This document shows, piece after piece, positions 51,858 to 60,815 of a DNA stretch of 64,000 nucleotides. The notes below the pieces were generated by a model. The model was given only the letters and a program-made list of their open reading frames with translations, was not told the origin of the DNA and made no database searches. The position numbers and the translations under genes were made by a program. Source of the stretch: Cryobacterium sp. GrIS_2_6 (GTDB lineage: Bacteria; Actinomycetota; Actinomycetes; Actinomycetales; Microbacteriaceae); contig NZ_JAXCHP010000001.1 in assembly GCF_035984545.1 (NCBI RefSeq), forward strand, positions 682,001 to 746,000, given 5' to 3'. The stretch's first letter is position 1; each line of letters begins with the position of its first letter.

Positions 51858-52577
51858 ATGACTGGTGCGAGTGCACCCCGACGAATGACCCGAACTGTCA
51901 TGGTCATCTGGGTGGGGTCCGTGGCCGTCGTCGTTGGACTCGTCGCCGTGATCGGTTCGGTCGGACGTGCGGTACCGGCCGAGCCGATTCCGGCGACTAC
52001 GGCGGGGTCTCCGGGTGGTGGTCCCGTCGTGGCGTTCTATGGGGACTCGTACACGCTCGGGACCGGGGCTTCGAGCCCTGAACATCGGTGGTCGACGCTC
52101 CTCTCCGTCGAGCACGGCTGGACCGAGGTGAACCCGAGCGTGAACGGTCTCGGTTTTGTGAACCATCGGTCCGACGTGTCCGAGGACCTCGTCGACCAGG
52201 TCATCGCCGCCCGCCCCGACATCGTGATCGTGACGATGGGTCTCAACGACAACTTCTCGATGCCCGCTCGCGCCGACCGCATCCGTTCCGCCATCACGGC
52301 CGACTTCACCAGAATCAGTGAGGCGCTGCCGGTCGCACGCGTCATCGTGGTCGAGCCGTTCTGGTACACCGACGATCGACCCGGCTCGGTTCAGCAGGTC
52401 ATCGACTGGGTGAGCGCGGGCGCGGCGGCGATCGACGCCGACTATATTCCTGGCGCCTCGCACTGGCTCGACGGCCACCCGGAATGGAAGGCCGGCGACG
52501 GCCTGCACCCGAACGATGAGGGGTATCGGGTGCTCGCCGATCGCATGGACGAGGCACTCAGGAGCCTCGGCATCTAG
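51858..52577 (+). CDS. SGNH/GDSL hydrolase with N-terminal membrane anchor
   Basis: 239 aa if ATG 51858 is used (51885 and 51900 are in frame). One hydrophobic N-terminal segment VMVIWVGSVAVVVGLVAVIG, then block I FYGDSYTLGTGAS (nucleophile Ser), block III MGLNDN, and block V DGLHPNDEG with the catalytic Asp and His. Probably a surface esterase or lipase; substrate unknown. No clear promoter or ribosome site decides the start. Confidence 0.8.
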   Translation: MTGASAPRRMTRTVMVIWVGSVAVVVGLVAVIGSVGRAVPAEPIPATTAGSPGGGPVVAFYGDSYTLGTGASSPEHRWSTLLSVEHGWTEVNPSVNGLGFVNHRSDVSEDLVDQVIAARPDIVIVTMGLNDNFSMPARADRIRSAITADFTRISEALPVARVIVVEPFWYTDDRPGSVQQVIDWVSAGAAAIDADYIPGASHWLDGHPEWKAGDGLHPNDEGYRVLADRMDEALRSLGI

Positions 52578-52723
52578 GAGTCACGCCTCGACGGTGCACT
52601 ACTTTCCGAGGTCGAATTCCCGACTCTCCTCACCAGGCGTCGACGTCGGCCGGCTGTCCACCGGTCGACGACGGCACCTCGGATGGTCGCCCACCCCCGG
52701 CATCCTGTCCGTGGGAGGCACTC

Positions 52724-53080
52724 GTGGCACGCAAAGATGATCTGGGCAGGCTCGGTGAGGAGCACGCGGCGCGGTTTCTCACCAACGCCGGGTACACGCT
52801 CCTCGCCCGCAACTGGCGGTGCGAGCAGGGCGAAATCGACGTCATTGTCGAGCAGGACGGCGAAGTCGCCTTCGTCGAGGTGAAGACGCGCTCGGGGATC
52901 GGTTTCGGGCATCCGTTCGAGGCGATCACCGTCGTCAAGCTCGCCCGGCTTCGCCGGCTTGCGGCGGCGTGGTGCGAGCAGGCGGATGCCTGGCCGGAGC
53001 GAATCAGGATCGACGCGATCGCGGTGATCCTCGCCCCCGGCGCCGTTCCGGTGATCGAACACCTGCCCGGAGTGTTCTAG
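52724..53080 (+). CDS. yraN: YraN family nuclease-like protein
   Basis: 118 aa UPF0102 protein with the endonuclease-like fold: GRLGEEHAARFLTNAGYTLLARNWR, GEIDVIVEQDGEVAFVEVKTRS, where Asp and Glu-x-Lys form the presumed site. GTG at 52724 has GGGAGG eight bases upstream. Classical neighbour of comM and dprA. Confidence 0.92.
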   Translation: MARKDDLGRLGEEHAARFLTNAGYTLLARNWRCEQGEIDVIVEQDGEVAFVEVKTRSGIGFGHPFEAITVVKLARLRRLAAAWCEQADAWPERIRIDAIAVILAPGAVPVIEHLPGVF

Positions 53081-53113
53081 TGAGCGTGTTCTCGTGAGCG
53101 TGTTCTAGTGCGT
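53072..53113 (+). repeat. 14-bp triplicate at the yraN-comM junction
   Basis: Units 53072-53085 (GTGTTCTAGTGAGC), 53086-53099 (C for A at position 8) and 53100-53113 (ends GCGT). The first contains the yraN stop. The third reaches the possible GTG start of comM. Confidence 0.85.
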
Positions 53114-53135
53114 GCCGTCTGATGGGTGCAGCCTG

Positions 53136-54677
53136 ATGGGCCTCGCCCGCACACACGCCGTCGCCTTGCTCGGGCTGACGGGCGCACTCGTCGAAGTCGA
53201 GGCCGACATCTCGGGTCAGCTCCCCGGCATGGTGCTCATCGGCCTGCCGGACGCCGCGCTCTCCGAAGCGACGGAGCGGGTCAGGGCCGCCGCGAAGAAC
53301 TCCGGCTGCCCGCTGACCCACAACAAGCTCACGATCAACCTGTCGCCGGCGGCGCTCCCGAAACACGGCTCGGGGTTCGACCTCGCCATCGCGCTCGCGT
53401 GCCTCGCCGCGGACGGGGTTGTCGCTGCCCGGTCGGTCGGCTCGGTCGTGCACATCGGCGAGCTCGCCCTCGACGGGGGCCTGCGACCCGTCCCCGGCAT
53501 GCTGCCCGCGGTGATCGCGGCGTCGCGGCTCGGGCACCGCACCGTCATGGTTCCCGCCGGAAACGCCGCGGAAGCGGAACTCGTGCCCGGCATCACCGTG
53601 ATCGGGGTCGCCTCCCTCCGCGAGGCGGCGATCTGGCACGGGGCAGAGCTGACGCCCGTGCCGGTCGAAACGATCGAGTGGCCCGCCGAAGCCGGACCGT
53701 CCGGGAACGACGTCGAAACTTCTTCGATGGACCTTACCGACGTCATCGGCAATGAGGACGCCATCCTTGCCCTGCAGATCGCCGCAGCCGGCGGCCATCA
53801 TCTCTTTATGCTCGGCCCGCCGGGCTCAGGCAAGACCATGCTCGCCGCCCGCCTGCCCGGGCTCCTGCCCGACCTCGACCCGGCCGCCTCCCTCGAGGCG
53901 AGTTCGCTGCGCTCCCTCGGCGGGCGCGGACTCGGCCGGTCACTTGTGACCCGGCCGCCGCTCGAAGCGCCGCACCACACCGCGACGGCGGCGGCGATGG
54001 TCGGCGGCGGCAGCGGACAGATCCGGCCGGGTGCCGCCGCCCGCGCCTGTCACGGGGTGCTCTTCCTCGATGAGGCTCCCGAGTTCACATCGGCCGTGCT
54101 CGACGCCCTCCGGCAGCCCCTCGAATCCGGGATGATCAGCATCCACCGCGCCAACGCCGTCGCCCACTTCCCGGCGCGGTTCCAGCTCGTGATGGCCGCG
54201 AATCCGTGCCCGTGCGGTCAGTACGGCGTCGCCGGCCTCGAGTGCTCGTGCCCGCCGAGCGCGCGCCGACGGTACCTCGCCCGCATCTCCGGACCGCTGC
54301 TGGACCGGATCGACATCCAACTGCACGTGAACCGGATCACGGCGGCCCAGCTGCGGCTCGCCGCGGAGGAACCGCGCCTGACGAGCACGGCGGCGCGGGA
54401 ACGTGTGATCCAGGCCCGGAGCGCCGCACGGGAGCGCCTCGCCGGCACACCCTGGTCGCTCAATTCAGCGGTCCCAGGGTCCTGGCTCCGCAGCAGGCAC
54501 CTGCGGCTCGACCGGGCGACGACCGCCGCGCTCGATCGAGCGCTGGAGCGCGGCGGCATCACTATGCGCGGCTATGACCGGGTGCTCCGCGTCGCCTGGT
54601 CGATCGCCGACCTCGAGGGCGCCGATCGGCCGGGTGCCGAGCAGCTCGGGCAGGCGCTCTACCTGCGCACCGGCTGA
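53136..54677 (+). CDS. comM: ComM/YifB family AAA+ (Mg-chelatase-like) ATPase
   Basis: 513 aa. N-terminal ChlI-like domain (GLARTHAVALLGLTGALVEV; GLPDAALSEATERVRAA; LSPAALPKHGSGFDLAIALA), Walker A MLGPPGSGKTMLAARLPG near residue 230, Walker B GVLFLDEAPEF, arginine-finger region NPCPCGQYG with four Cys, and a C-terminal helical part. ComM proteins are helicases for branch migration in natural transformation. ATG 53136 chosen; GTG 53112 is the alternative. Confidence 0.92.
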   Translation: MGLARTHAVALLGLTGALVEVEADISGQLPGMVLIGLPDAALSEATERVRAAAKNSGCPLTHNKLTINLSPAALPKHGSGFDLAIALACLAADGVVAARSVGSVVHIGELALDGGLRPVPGMLPAVIAASRLGHRTVMVPAGNAAEAELVPGITVIGVASLREAAIWHGAELTPVPVETIEWPAEAGPSGNDVETSSMDLTDVIGNEDAILALQIAAAGGHHLFMLGPPGSGKTMLAARLPGLLPDLDPAASLEASSLRSLGGRGLGRSLVTRPPLEAPHHTATAAAMVGGGSGQIRPGAAARACHGVLFLDEAPEFTSAVLDALRQPLESGMISIHRANAVAHFPARFQLVMAANPCPCGQYGVAGLECSCPPSARRRYLARISGPLLDRIDIQLHVNRITAAQLRLAAEEPRLTSTAARERVIQARSAARERLAGTPWSLNSAVPGSWLRSRHLRLDRATTAALDRALERGGITMRGYDRVLRVAWSIADLEGADRPGAEQLGQALYLRTG

Positions 54678-54713
54678 AACCGGACATCCACCGACGGAAG
54701 GACACGACGCACG

Positions 54714-55964
54714 ATGCCATTCGAACCCGATGAGACCACCATGATCGACCTCGCGTCCGGCGTGCGCGCACCCGGGGCCACCACCCTGACCCGGGAACTC
54801 GCGGCGGAGCTGCACGCTCGAGCGGCGTGGTCGTGCATCAGCGAACCCGGCGACGGAACTGCGGGCCTCGTTGTCGCGGCGCTCGGCGCCGTTCGCGCCC
54901 TGCGGATGATTATCGAGGCCTGGACCCAGGACCACATCGCCGGGGAACTCCTGACCGCCGGGGTGGCGGAGGGTGTGATCGCTGCCGCCGGACTCGACCG
55001 CGCCCTGGAGCGCTGGCGTCCGCGGCTCGATCCCATCGTCGTCACGATTGCGCTGCGGCAGGCAGCCCGATCGGGGGCACGGCTGGCGATTCCCGGTGAC
55101 CCCGACTGGCCGGCCGGGCTTGAGGACCTCGGGGTACACGCCCCCCTCGCCCTCTGGTGGCGCGGCCCTGCAGATGCCCTCGGCGCGTTCGCCCAGTCGA
55201 TCGCCCTCGTCGGCGCCCGGGCTGCCACCCGATACGGCGAGCATGTCGCGATGGAAGCCTCTGCCGGCCTCGTCGACCGCGGATTCGCGATCGTCAGCGG
55301 CGCGGCGTACGGGATCGACGGGATGGCGCACAAAGCGGCACTCGCGAGCCGTGGCCGAACCGTGGCGTTTCTCGCCGGGGGAGTGGACCGGCCATATCCG
55401 AGCGGGCATGTCGACCTCCTCGAACGGATCGCCGGGGAGGGGGCCGTCATTTCCGAGCTCCCGTGCGGGGCCGCGCCAACCAAGTGGCGGTTCCTGCAAC
55501 GGAACCGGCTGATTGCAGCGACCAGCCTAGCCACCATCGTCCTGGAGGCCGGGTGGCGCTCCGGATCGCTCAACACCGCCGGGCACGCGGCCACCCTCGG
55601 GCGGCCACTCGGCGCCGTGCCCGGCCCGGTCACGTCACCGGCCTCGGCCGGGTGTCACAGGCTGATCCGCGAGTACGACGCCGTCTGCGTGACGACGGCC
55701 GCCGAAATGGCGGAACTCGTCGCGGAGCACCTGGTCCAGGTGACACTGGACTTCCCCGAATCGGAACTCGGGCTCGAGGGCGCCGGCCGCACGAGCGAAC
55801 AGGTGCGGGTCTTCGACGCCCTGAGCGGCCGGTCCCCTCGCGAAGTCGGCGATATCGCGCGCCGCGCCGGCCTCTCGACCGTGTCCGTGCGTGCCGCCCT
55901 CGGCGCCCTCGGGGTCGAAGGGGCCGCGCGCGAGCGACAGACCGGCTGGGTGCGGAATGCCTGA
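54714..55964 (+). CDS. dprA: DNA processing protein DprA
   Basis: 416 aa. Rossmann-like DprA core: SIALVGARAATRYGEHVA, SGAAYGIDGMAHKAAL, RPYPSGHVDLLERI, WRFLQRNRLIAATS, VVLEAGWRSGSLNTA-type (VLEAGWRSGSLNTAGHAA). The N-terminal ~100 residues are a helical extension; the last ~65 (PREVGDIARRAGLSTVSVRAAL) form the winged-helix domain. GAAGGA lies 14 nt before ATG 54714. Loads RecA on incoming single strands. Confidence 0.93.
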   Translation: MPFEPDETTMIDLASGVRAPGATTLTRELAAELHARAAWSCISEPGDGTAGLVVAALGAVRALRMIIEAWTQDHIAGELLTAGVAEGVIAAAGLDRALERWRPRLDPIVVTIALRQAARSGARLAIPGDPDWPAGLEDLGVHAPLALWWRGPADALGAFAQSIALVGARAATRYGEHVAMEASAGLVDRGFAIVSGAAYGIDGMAHKAALASRGRTVAFLAGGVDRPYPSGHVDLLERIAGEGAVISELPCGAAPTKWRFLQRNRLIAATSLATIVLEAGWRSGSLNTAGHAATLGRPLGAVPGPVTSPASAGCHRLIREYDAVCVTTAAEMAELVAEHLVQVTLDFPESELGLEGAGRTSEQVRVFDALSGRSPREVGDIARRAGLSTVSVRAALGALGVEGAARERQTGWVRNA

Positions 55965-55990
55965 GCCAGGATCGACCTGCCGCGAAACGG

Positions 55991-56306
55991 TCAGCCCTGG
56001 TACAGGCCCGCCGGGGTCTCCTCGCTGTCCTGGCCTGCGGCGTCGCACGCCCGCCGAACGGCCGCGAGGGAGTCTGCGACGTCTGCGGCATCCGTCGACC
56101 AGTTGCTGACCGAGATGCGCAACACCACGCGCCCGTCGCGAAGCGCGTGGCGGCATTCTGGTCCCAGGCGCTGACGAGCCACTCGACGGCCAGCGCTGCG
56201 GGGAGGGTACCGCCGATCGCCCAGCCGAAGAACAGACCACACGGCATGGCCATCAGCGCGGGTTCGGCGAGGACGGCCAGCTCGTCGACCACGGATGCCG
56301 CCCGTC
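55991..56306 (-). pseudogene. remnant of a PLP-dependent decarboxylase/aminotransferase
   Basis: Only the C-terminal ~105 residues remain. Frame 1: VVDELAVLAEPALMAMPCGLFFGWAIGGTLPAALAVEWLV up to DQNAA (short segment keys given); a shift near 56145 leads to frame 2: LRDGRVVLRISVSNWSTDAA and DVADSLAAVRRACD, the usual end of group II PLP decarboxylases. No upstream part survives between dprA and the DinB gene. It ends at its own stop codon at 55991. Confidence 0.7.
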
Positions 56307-56317
56307 GCTGGTCGGCT

Positions 56318-56370
56318 AGAGTGCACTTTCGGCCCTTAAACCGCGGGTTTAAGGGGCAAAAGCGCACTCT
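56318..56370. repeat. 53-nt imperfect palindrome next to the remnant
   Basis: Outer arms AGAGTGC / GCACTCT (56318-56324 and 56364-56370), inner nine-bp perfect arms CCTTAAACC / GGTTTAAGG around a three-base centre. It lies between the remnant and the DinB gene. It could be a terminator or a REP-like element; no second copy is in this window. Confidence 0.6.
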
Positions 56371-56393
56371 CGCGAAACAGGATACAAAGGGGT

Positions 56394-56951
56394 ATGCCTG
56401 ACTACGCGAACCCGGCCTCCGACGGCTCCGGCAGCATCAACGGCGTGCGCGCCGGAGTCACCGAAGCCGCGCACTTCGGCGATGAACGCACGACGATAAC
56501 GGGGTTCCTGCAGCGTCAGCGGGACCTCGTCGCGTGGAAGGTCGGCGATGCCTCCGACGCGGCACTCCGGCCCGTCGCCACTCCGACCGGCATGACCGCG
56601 CACGGTATCGTCCGACATCTCATGAACGTGGAGCGATCCTGGCTGCGCGATGTCTTCGCCGGCGAGGAGGGTCTGAGCTTCGACTGGACCGACGCGGATC
56701 CCGACGGGGAGTTCGACGTGCCGCCGGAAGTGACCATGGCCGAGCTGCTCGTCGACTACGCGGAGGAGGCGCGCCGCTGCGACGCGATCATCGCGGCAGC
56801 GGGCTCGCTCGACGCCGTCTCGGTGCGCCGCAGTTTCAGCCTGCGCTGGATCCTGATTCACCTGGTCGAGGAGACCGCACGGCACACCGGTCACCTCGAC
56901 CTGTTGCGCGAACGCGCCGACGGCAGCGTCGGCGAAGACCCGCAGGACTGA
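56394..56951 (+). CDS. DinB-like (DUF664) protein
   Basis: 185 aa four-helix bundle of the DinB/mycothiol-S-transferase superfamily. ERTTITGFLQRQRDLVAWKV, TAHGIVRHLMNVERSW with the first metal His, and LIHLVEETARHTGHLDLLRE with two more His. These three His usually bind a divalent metal. AAAGGGG is only a base before ATG. Downstream phosphoesterase follows after 69 nt. Confidence 0.83.
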   Translation: MPDYANPASDGSGSINGVRAGVTEAAHFGDERTTITGFLQRQRDLVAWKVGDASDAALRPVATPTGMTAHGIVRHLMNVERSWLRDVFAGEEGLSFDWTDADPDGEFDVPPEVTMAELLVDYAEEARRCDAIIAAAGSLDAVSVRRSFSLRWILIHLVEETARHTGHLDLLRERADGSVGEDPQD

Positions 56952-57020
56952 TCGAGGCGGCCGGGGCGCCGGGGGAGTGTCGGCGGCAGGCCCTAGTCTG
57001 GAGCGGACGAAGGGTGAGCC

Positions 57021-57947
57021 ATGAGTGGCGTTCCAGTGGGGCAGGTTCAGTTGGGCCAGTACGGGCCGGCGAGCCACGTGATCGCGCACATCAGCGACAC
57101 GCACTTCCTCGGTGGCGGTAGACCCCTCTATGGCACCGTCGACACCGACACTCCCATGCACGAGACCCTCGCCCAGCTGGAACGTTCGGGGCAGCCGATC
57201 GAGGCCCTCGTCTTCACCGGTGATATCGCCGACACCGGCGAATCGGATGCCTACCGACGCATCCGTGACCTCGTCGAGTCCGCGGCCGACCGGCTCGGGG
57301 CCCGGGTCATCTGGGTGATGGGCAACCACGACAAACGGGCGCCCTTCCGCAGCGAGCTGCTCCGTGAAACCGGGCACGGGGCATCCGCTGCCGCACCCGT
57401 CGACGCGGTGCACGACCTTGACGGACTCCGCCTGATCGCTCTCGACACGAGCGTTCCCGGCTACCACCATGGCGCGATCTCCGCGCGGCAGCTGGCCTGG
57501 CTCGCCGAGGTGCTTCGCGATCCGGCCCCGCACGGCACGCTCCTCGCCCTGCATCACCCCCCGATCCCGACCATGGTTTCCCTCATGAGCCTGCTTGAGC
57601 TCCGAGACCAGGCCGGCCTGGCCGAGGTCATCGCCGGAAGTGACATCCGCGGCATCCTCGGCGGGCACCTGCACTACGCCACGACCGGGCTCTTCTCCGG
57701 CATCCCGGTTTCGGTCGCCGCGGCCACCTGTTACACCATCGACCCGAGTGCGCCTGCCCGGCAACTCACGGGTGTGCGTGGCGGCCAGTCGATCAATCTC
57801 GTGCACGTCTACCCGGAGAGCGTCGTGCATTCGCATGTTGTGCTCGGCGACTTCGACCCCGCGACGTGTTTCGATTCCGAGTTCCTGGCCCGCATCGAGG
57901 CGATGAGCCCCGACGAGCGGACCGAGGCCTTCTCACGCCAGTCGTGA
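57021..57947 (+). CDS. metallophosphoesterase (cNMP phosphodiesterase type)
   Basis: 308 aa calcineurin-like enzyme with all five motifs: HISDTHFLG, FTGDIADTG, VMGNHDKR, ALHHPPIPT, GGHLHYATTG. Resembles the CpdA/class III cyclic-nucleotide phosphodiesterases; the real substrate is unproven. A TAGTCT box (56994-56999) and GAAGGGTG give a short leader. Its stop overlaps xerC's GTG (GTGA). Confidence 0.88.
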   Translation: MSGVPVGQVQLGQYGPASHVIAHISDTHFLGGGRPLYGTVDTDTPMHETLAQLERSGQPIEALVFTGDIADTGESDAYRRIRDLVESAADRLGARVIWVMGNHDKRAPFRSELLRETGHGASAAAPVDAVHDLDGLRLIALDTSVPGYHHGAISARQLAWLAEVLRDPAPHGTLLALHHPPIPTMVSLMSLLELRDQAGLAEVIAGSDIRGILGGHLHYATTGLFSGIPVSVAAATCYTIDPSAPARQLTGVRGGQSINLVHVYPESVVHSHVVLGDFDPATCFDSEFLARIEAMSPDERTEAFSRQS

Positions 57948-58927
57948 GTGCGTCGGCGGGCGGCGGGCGGATGCGCCTCGCAGCCCTTCTCGAGGACTTC
58001 ACCGTCTACCTGGCGGCGGAGCGTGGCTTCTCGCCGAACACCGTCCGTGCCTACCGGACGGACCTTCGCGGTCTCCTCGCCTTCGCCGAAGGCCGTGGGG
58101 TCGCCGATGTCGACGGACTCTCCCTGGACCTGCTGCGCGACTGGCTGTGGGTGGCGACCCAGGCGGGTCTCTCCAAGGCGACGATCGCGCGACGGTCCGC
58201 CTCAGCCCGCAGCTTCACAGCCTGGTTGACCCGCACGGGCGTGAGCCCGCTCGACAAGGCCGTGCGCCTGCGCTCGCCCAAACCGGGTCGAACCCTGCCC
58301 CGGGTGATCAACCGGGCGCAGATGCAGGCCCTTCTCGATCGCCTCGAGCTGCGATCCAGGGCCGGCGGTCCGCACGAGTTGCGCGACCAGGCGATCGTCG
58401 AGCTGCTCTATGCCTCCGGGTTGCGCGTGTCCGAGCTCGTCGGTCTCGACGTCCCGGATATCGATCTCTCCGAGCTCACCGTGCGCGTGACCGGCAAGGG
58501 GTCCAAGGAACGAGTCGTTCCCTTCGGCGTTCCCGCCCAGCGTGCACTCATCGCCTACCTCGAGCGTGCCCGCCCGGTGCTGCTCGCCGCAGCGGAGGAA
58601 TCTGCAGGAAGCACCGCGGTGGGTCCCGTCTCGAGCTCGGCAGGACGCCCCGCTGCGCTGTTCCTCGCGACCCACAGACGCCGCATCGGAGTGCGGGCCG
58701 TGTACCGTCTGGTCGCAGGGCTCCTCGCCGAGATCCCCGGCAACGGTCCCGCCGGGCCGCACGCCCTGCGCCACACGGCGGCGACCCACCTGCTCGACGG
58801 CGGGGCCGACCTGCGCGCCGTGCAGGAACTGCTCGGTCACGCGAGCCTCGGCACGACCCAGATCTACACCCACGTCTCCGCGGAACGTTTGCGGCAGAGC
58901 TACCAGAACGCTCACCCGCGCGCCTGA
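57944..58927 (+). CDS. xerC: tyrosine recombinase XerC
   Basis: Resolves chromosome dimers at dif with XerD. 327 aa from GTG 57944; ATG 57971 is the alternative. Core-binding domain LAALLEDFTVYLAAERGFSP; catalytic Arg in ASGLRVSELVGL, Lys in GKGSKERVVPF, HALRHTAATHLLDGG (H-x-x-R), and GHASLGTTQIYTHV with the nucleophile Tyr. A 20-residue Ser/Ala-rich insert precedes RPAALFLATHRR. Convergent with the M23 gene. Confidence 0.94.
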   Translation: MSASAGGGRMRLAALLEDFTVYLAAERGFSPNTVRAYRTDLRGLLAFAEGRGVADVDGLSLDLLRDWLWVATQAGLSKATIARRSASARSFTAWLTRTGVSPLDKAVRLRSPKPGRTLPRVINRAQMQALLDRLELRSRAGGPHELRDQAIVELLYASGLRVSELVGLDVPDIDLSELTVRVTGKGSKERVVPFGVPAQRALIAYLERARPVLLAAAEESAGSTAVGPVSSSAGRPAALFLATHRRRIGVRAVYRLVAGLLAEIPGNGPAGPHALRHTAATHLLDGGADLRAVQELLGHASLGTTQIYTHVSAERLRQSYQNAHPRA

Positions 58928-58932
58928 CCAGG

Positions 58933-59565
58933 TCACGCATCCCGGAGAATCGCCCGCCAGAGCAGGTGTGCGCGTGCGCTTCGCCGGGAGTCCTCTCGCA
59001 CCGTGAGCAGGGCGGCCGACTCTGTCGGCAGCAGCACGGCGTGTGGGACGCCGCCGAGGTATTGCATCGGCGACACGTACCGGCCGTAGGTCCGCGCGCC
59101 GAGGTGCAGGCAGCCGTCGCCGCAGTGGCCACCGGTCGTCACGCGGCCGATGAGCTGGCCGCGGCGCACGGGGTCCCCTGCCTCGACAAGCGCCGTGACC
59201 GGTTCCATGCTCGAGACGAGGCCCCCGGCGTGGCTGAGGGAGATCGCGGGTCGGTCGACGACGATCTGCGCGAAGGTCACCGTCCCGTCGGCAACGGCAT
59301 AGACCGGGTCGCCCGGGTGAGCAGCAAGGTCGATTCCCCGATGCCCGTCGGCGTACTCGGTGAGAGGCGCCCGGAACCCCCGCACCACGGGATGCGGAAT
59401 AGCGAGCGGCCACTCCCACGCCTCCGATCCGGTCGTCGGACTTCGCTCGGGCGACGGTTGCGGCTGCGCGCGTGGCCCGCCCTGGCCGGTCGCCGCTGGT
59501 GAGACGGCGAAGCAGACCATAACGACGGCCACCAGGGCGCTGACGGTGCGGATGTGAATCGACAT
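58933..59565 (-). CDS. M23-type peptidase-like exported protein
   Basis: 210 aa. N-terminal export signal (SALVAVVMVCFAVSPAATG). LytM-like domain: first metal site GHRGIDLAAHPGDPVYAVADG, but the later HxH appears as CLHLGART, so its first His is Cys. This form is frequent in actinobacteria and may alter activity. ATG at 59565 lies seven bases from the box CAGTCT. Confidence 0.82.
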   Translation of the reverse strand: MSIHIRTVSALVAVVMVCFAVSPAATGQGGPRAQPQPSPERSPTTGSEAWEWPLAIPHPVVRGFRAPLTEYADGHRGIDLAAHPGDPVYAVADGTVTFAQIVVDRPAISLSHAGGLVSSMEPVTALVEAGDPVRRGQLIGRVTTGGHCGDGCLHLGARTYGRYVSPMQYLGGVPHAVLLPTESAALLTVREDSRRSARAHLLWRAILRDA

Positions 59566-59899
59566 GCCCACAGACTGGAGGCCGGGCAGGTCCGATGCGC
59601 CCACTCGCACAGGGTGGTGCAGGGGTCGACGGGGACGCCGGCTGTTGAGGACGGGTGGCGGGGGACATCTGTTCAGCGGACCTGGCTGGAACCGGGTTCG
59701 CCGGGTGCTAAAGTTATGGCAGCAGCGCTTCGTGCGCTGACTACGCGTGCCCATTCGGCCAACACCTCCATTCGGTCCTTACTTCCTCGGAAGCCAGGCG
59801 GCGGTGCGCCGGGCACCAGGAGTCGTGATCGACCGATCAGGACACGAACCGATTGGCGTTTTGCCGCGTATGCGGTGCGCCGGACAAGGAGTACGGCTC
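59566..59899. promoter_or_regulatory. intergenic region with rpsB promoter and leader
   Basis: On the minus strand, CAGTCT (59577-59572) serves the M23 gene. On the plus strand, TAAAGT (59709-59714) with a weak -35 gives a start near 59721 and an rpsB leader of about 180 nt. It has hairpins CAGCGC/GCGCTG (59723-59739), GGTGC/GCACC (59803-59817) and TGATC/GATCA (around 59826-59840), plus a direct repeat of CCATTCGG (59751 and 59768). Confidence 0.5.
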
Positions 59900-60805
59900 A
59901 TGGCCGTCGTCACCATCCGCCAGCTGCTCGACAGCGGCGTGCACTTTGGACACCAGACCCGTCGTTGGAACCCGAAGATGAAGCGATTCATCTTCACGGA
60001 GCGCTCGGGCATTTACATCATCGACCTGCAGCAGTCCCTCGGCTTCGTCGACAAGGCCTATGACTTCGTCAAGGAGACCGTCGCCCACGGCGGCACGATC
60101 CTCTTCGTCGGCACCAAGAAGCAGGCGCAGGAATCGATCTCCGAGCAGGCCATCCGTGTTGGCCAGCCGTACGTCAACCAGCGCTGGCTCGGTGGCCTCC
60201 TCACCAACTTCCAGACCGTCTCCAAGCGTCTGGCCCGCATGAAAGAGCTCGAAGAGCTCGACTTCGAGGACACCGCCAAGAGCGGGTTCACGAAGAAGGA
60301 AATGCTCATCAAGAAGCGCGAGCTCGTCAAGCTGCACAAGAGTCTCGGCGGTATCCGCAACCTTACGAAGACGCCGTCCGCGCTCTGGGTTGTCGACACC
60401 AACAAGGAGCACCTCGCCATCGACGAAGCCCGCAAGCTCGGCATCCCCGTCATCGCTATCCTCGACACCAACTGCGACCCCGACGACGTGCAGTACCCGA
60501 TCCCGGGCAACGACGACGCCATCCGTTCCGTCGGCCTGCTGACCCGCATCATCGCGGACGCAGCAGCCGAGGGCCTGATCCAGCGCCACGCCAAGCCGGA
60601 GGCCGAAATCGAGCCCCTCGCCGCCTGGGAAGCAGAACTGCTGAAGACCGAGGATGTCGCCGCTACCGACGCCACCCCCGAGCAGTCCTCCGCCGAGACC
60701 GCTGAGGTCGCCGACGCAACCGTCGCCGCCGAGCAGGTCGTGGAAGAAGCAGCCGACGTGGCAGCCGTTGTTGCCGTCGAAGCTCCCGCCGAAGAAACCA
60801 AGTAA
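59900..60805 (+). CDS. rpsB: 30S ribosomal protein S2
   Basis: 301 aa. [20 protein letters not shown] start, [39 protein letters not shown], and [20 protein letters not shown]. The last ~60 residues are an Ala/Glu/Val-rich tail typical of actinobacteria. ATG at 59900 has AAGGAG eight bases upstream. tsf follows 10 nt later. Confidence 0.97.
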   Translation: MAVVTIRQLLDSGVHFGHQTRRWNPKMKRFIFTERSGIYIIDLQQSLGFVDKAYDFVKETVAHGGTILFVGTKKQAQESISEQAIRVGQPYVNQRWLGGLLTNFQTVSKRLARMKELEELDFEDTAKSGFTKKEMLIKKRELVKLHKSLGGIRNLTKTPSALWVVDTNKEHLAIDEARKLGIPVIAILDTNCDPDDVQYPIPGNDDAIRSVGLLTRIIADAAAEGLIQRHAKPEAEIEPLAAWEAELLKTEDVAATDATPEQSSAETAEVADATVAAEQVVEEAADVAAVVAVEAPAEETK

Positions 60806-60815
60806 GGAACCCGGT

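Noticed and set aside
53112..53135. GTG 53112 as the comM start
   Set aside because: It lies in the 14-bp repeat; ATG 53136 starts right at the family N-terminus. It remains possible.
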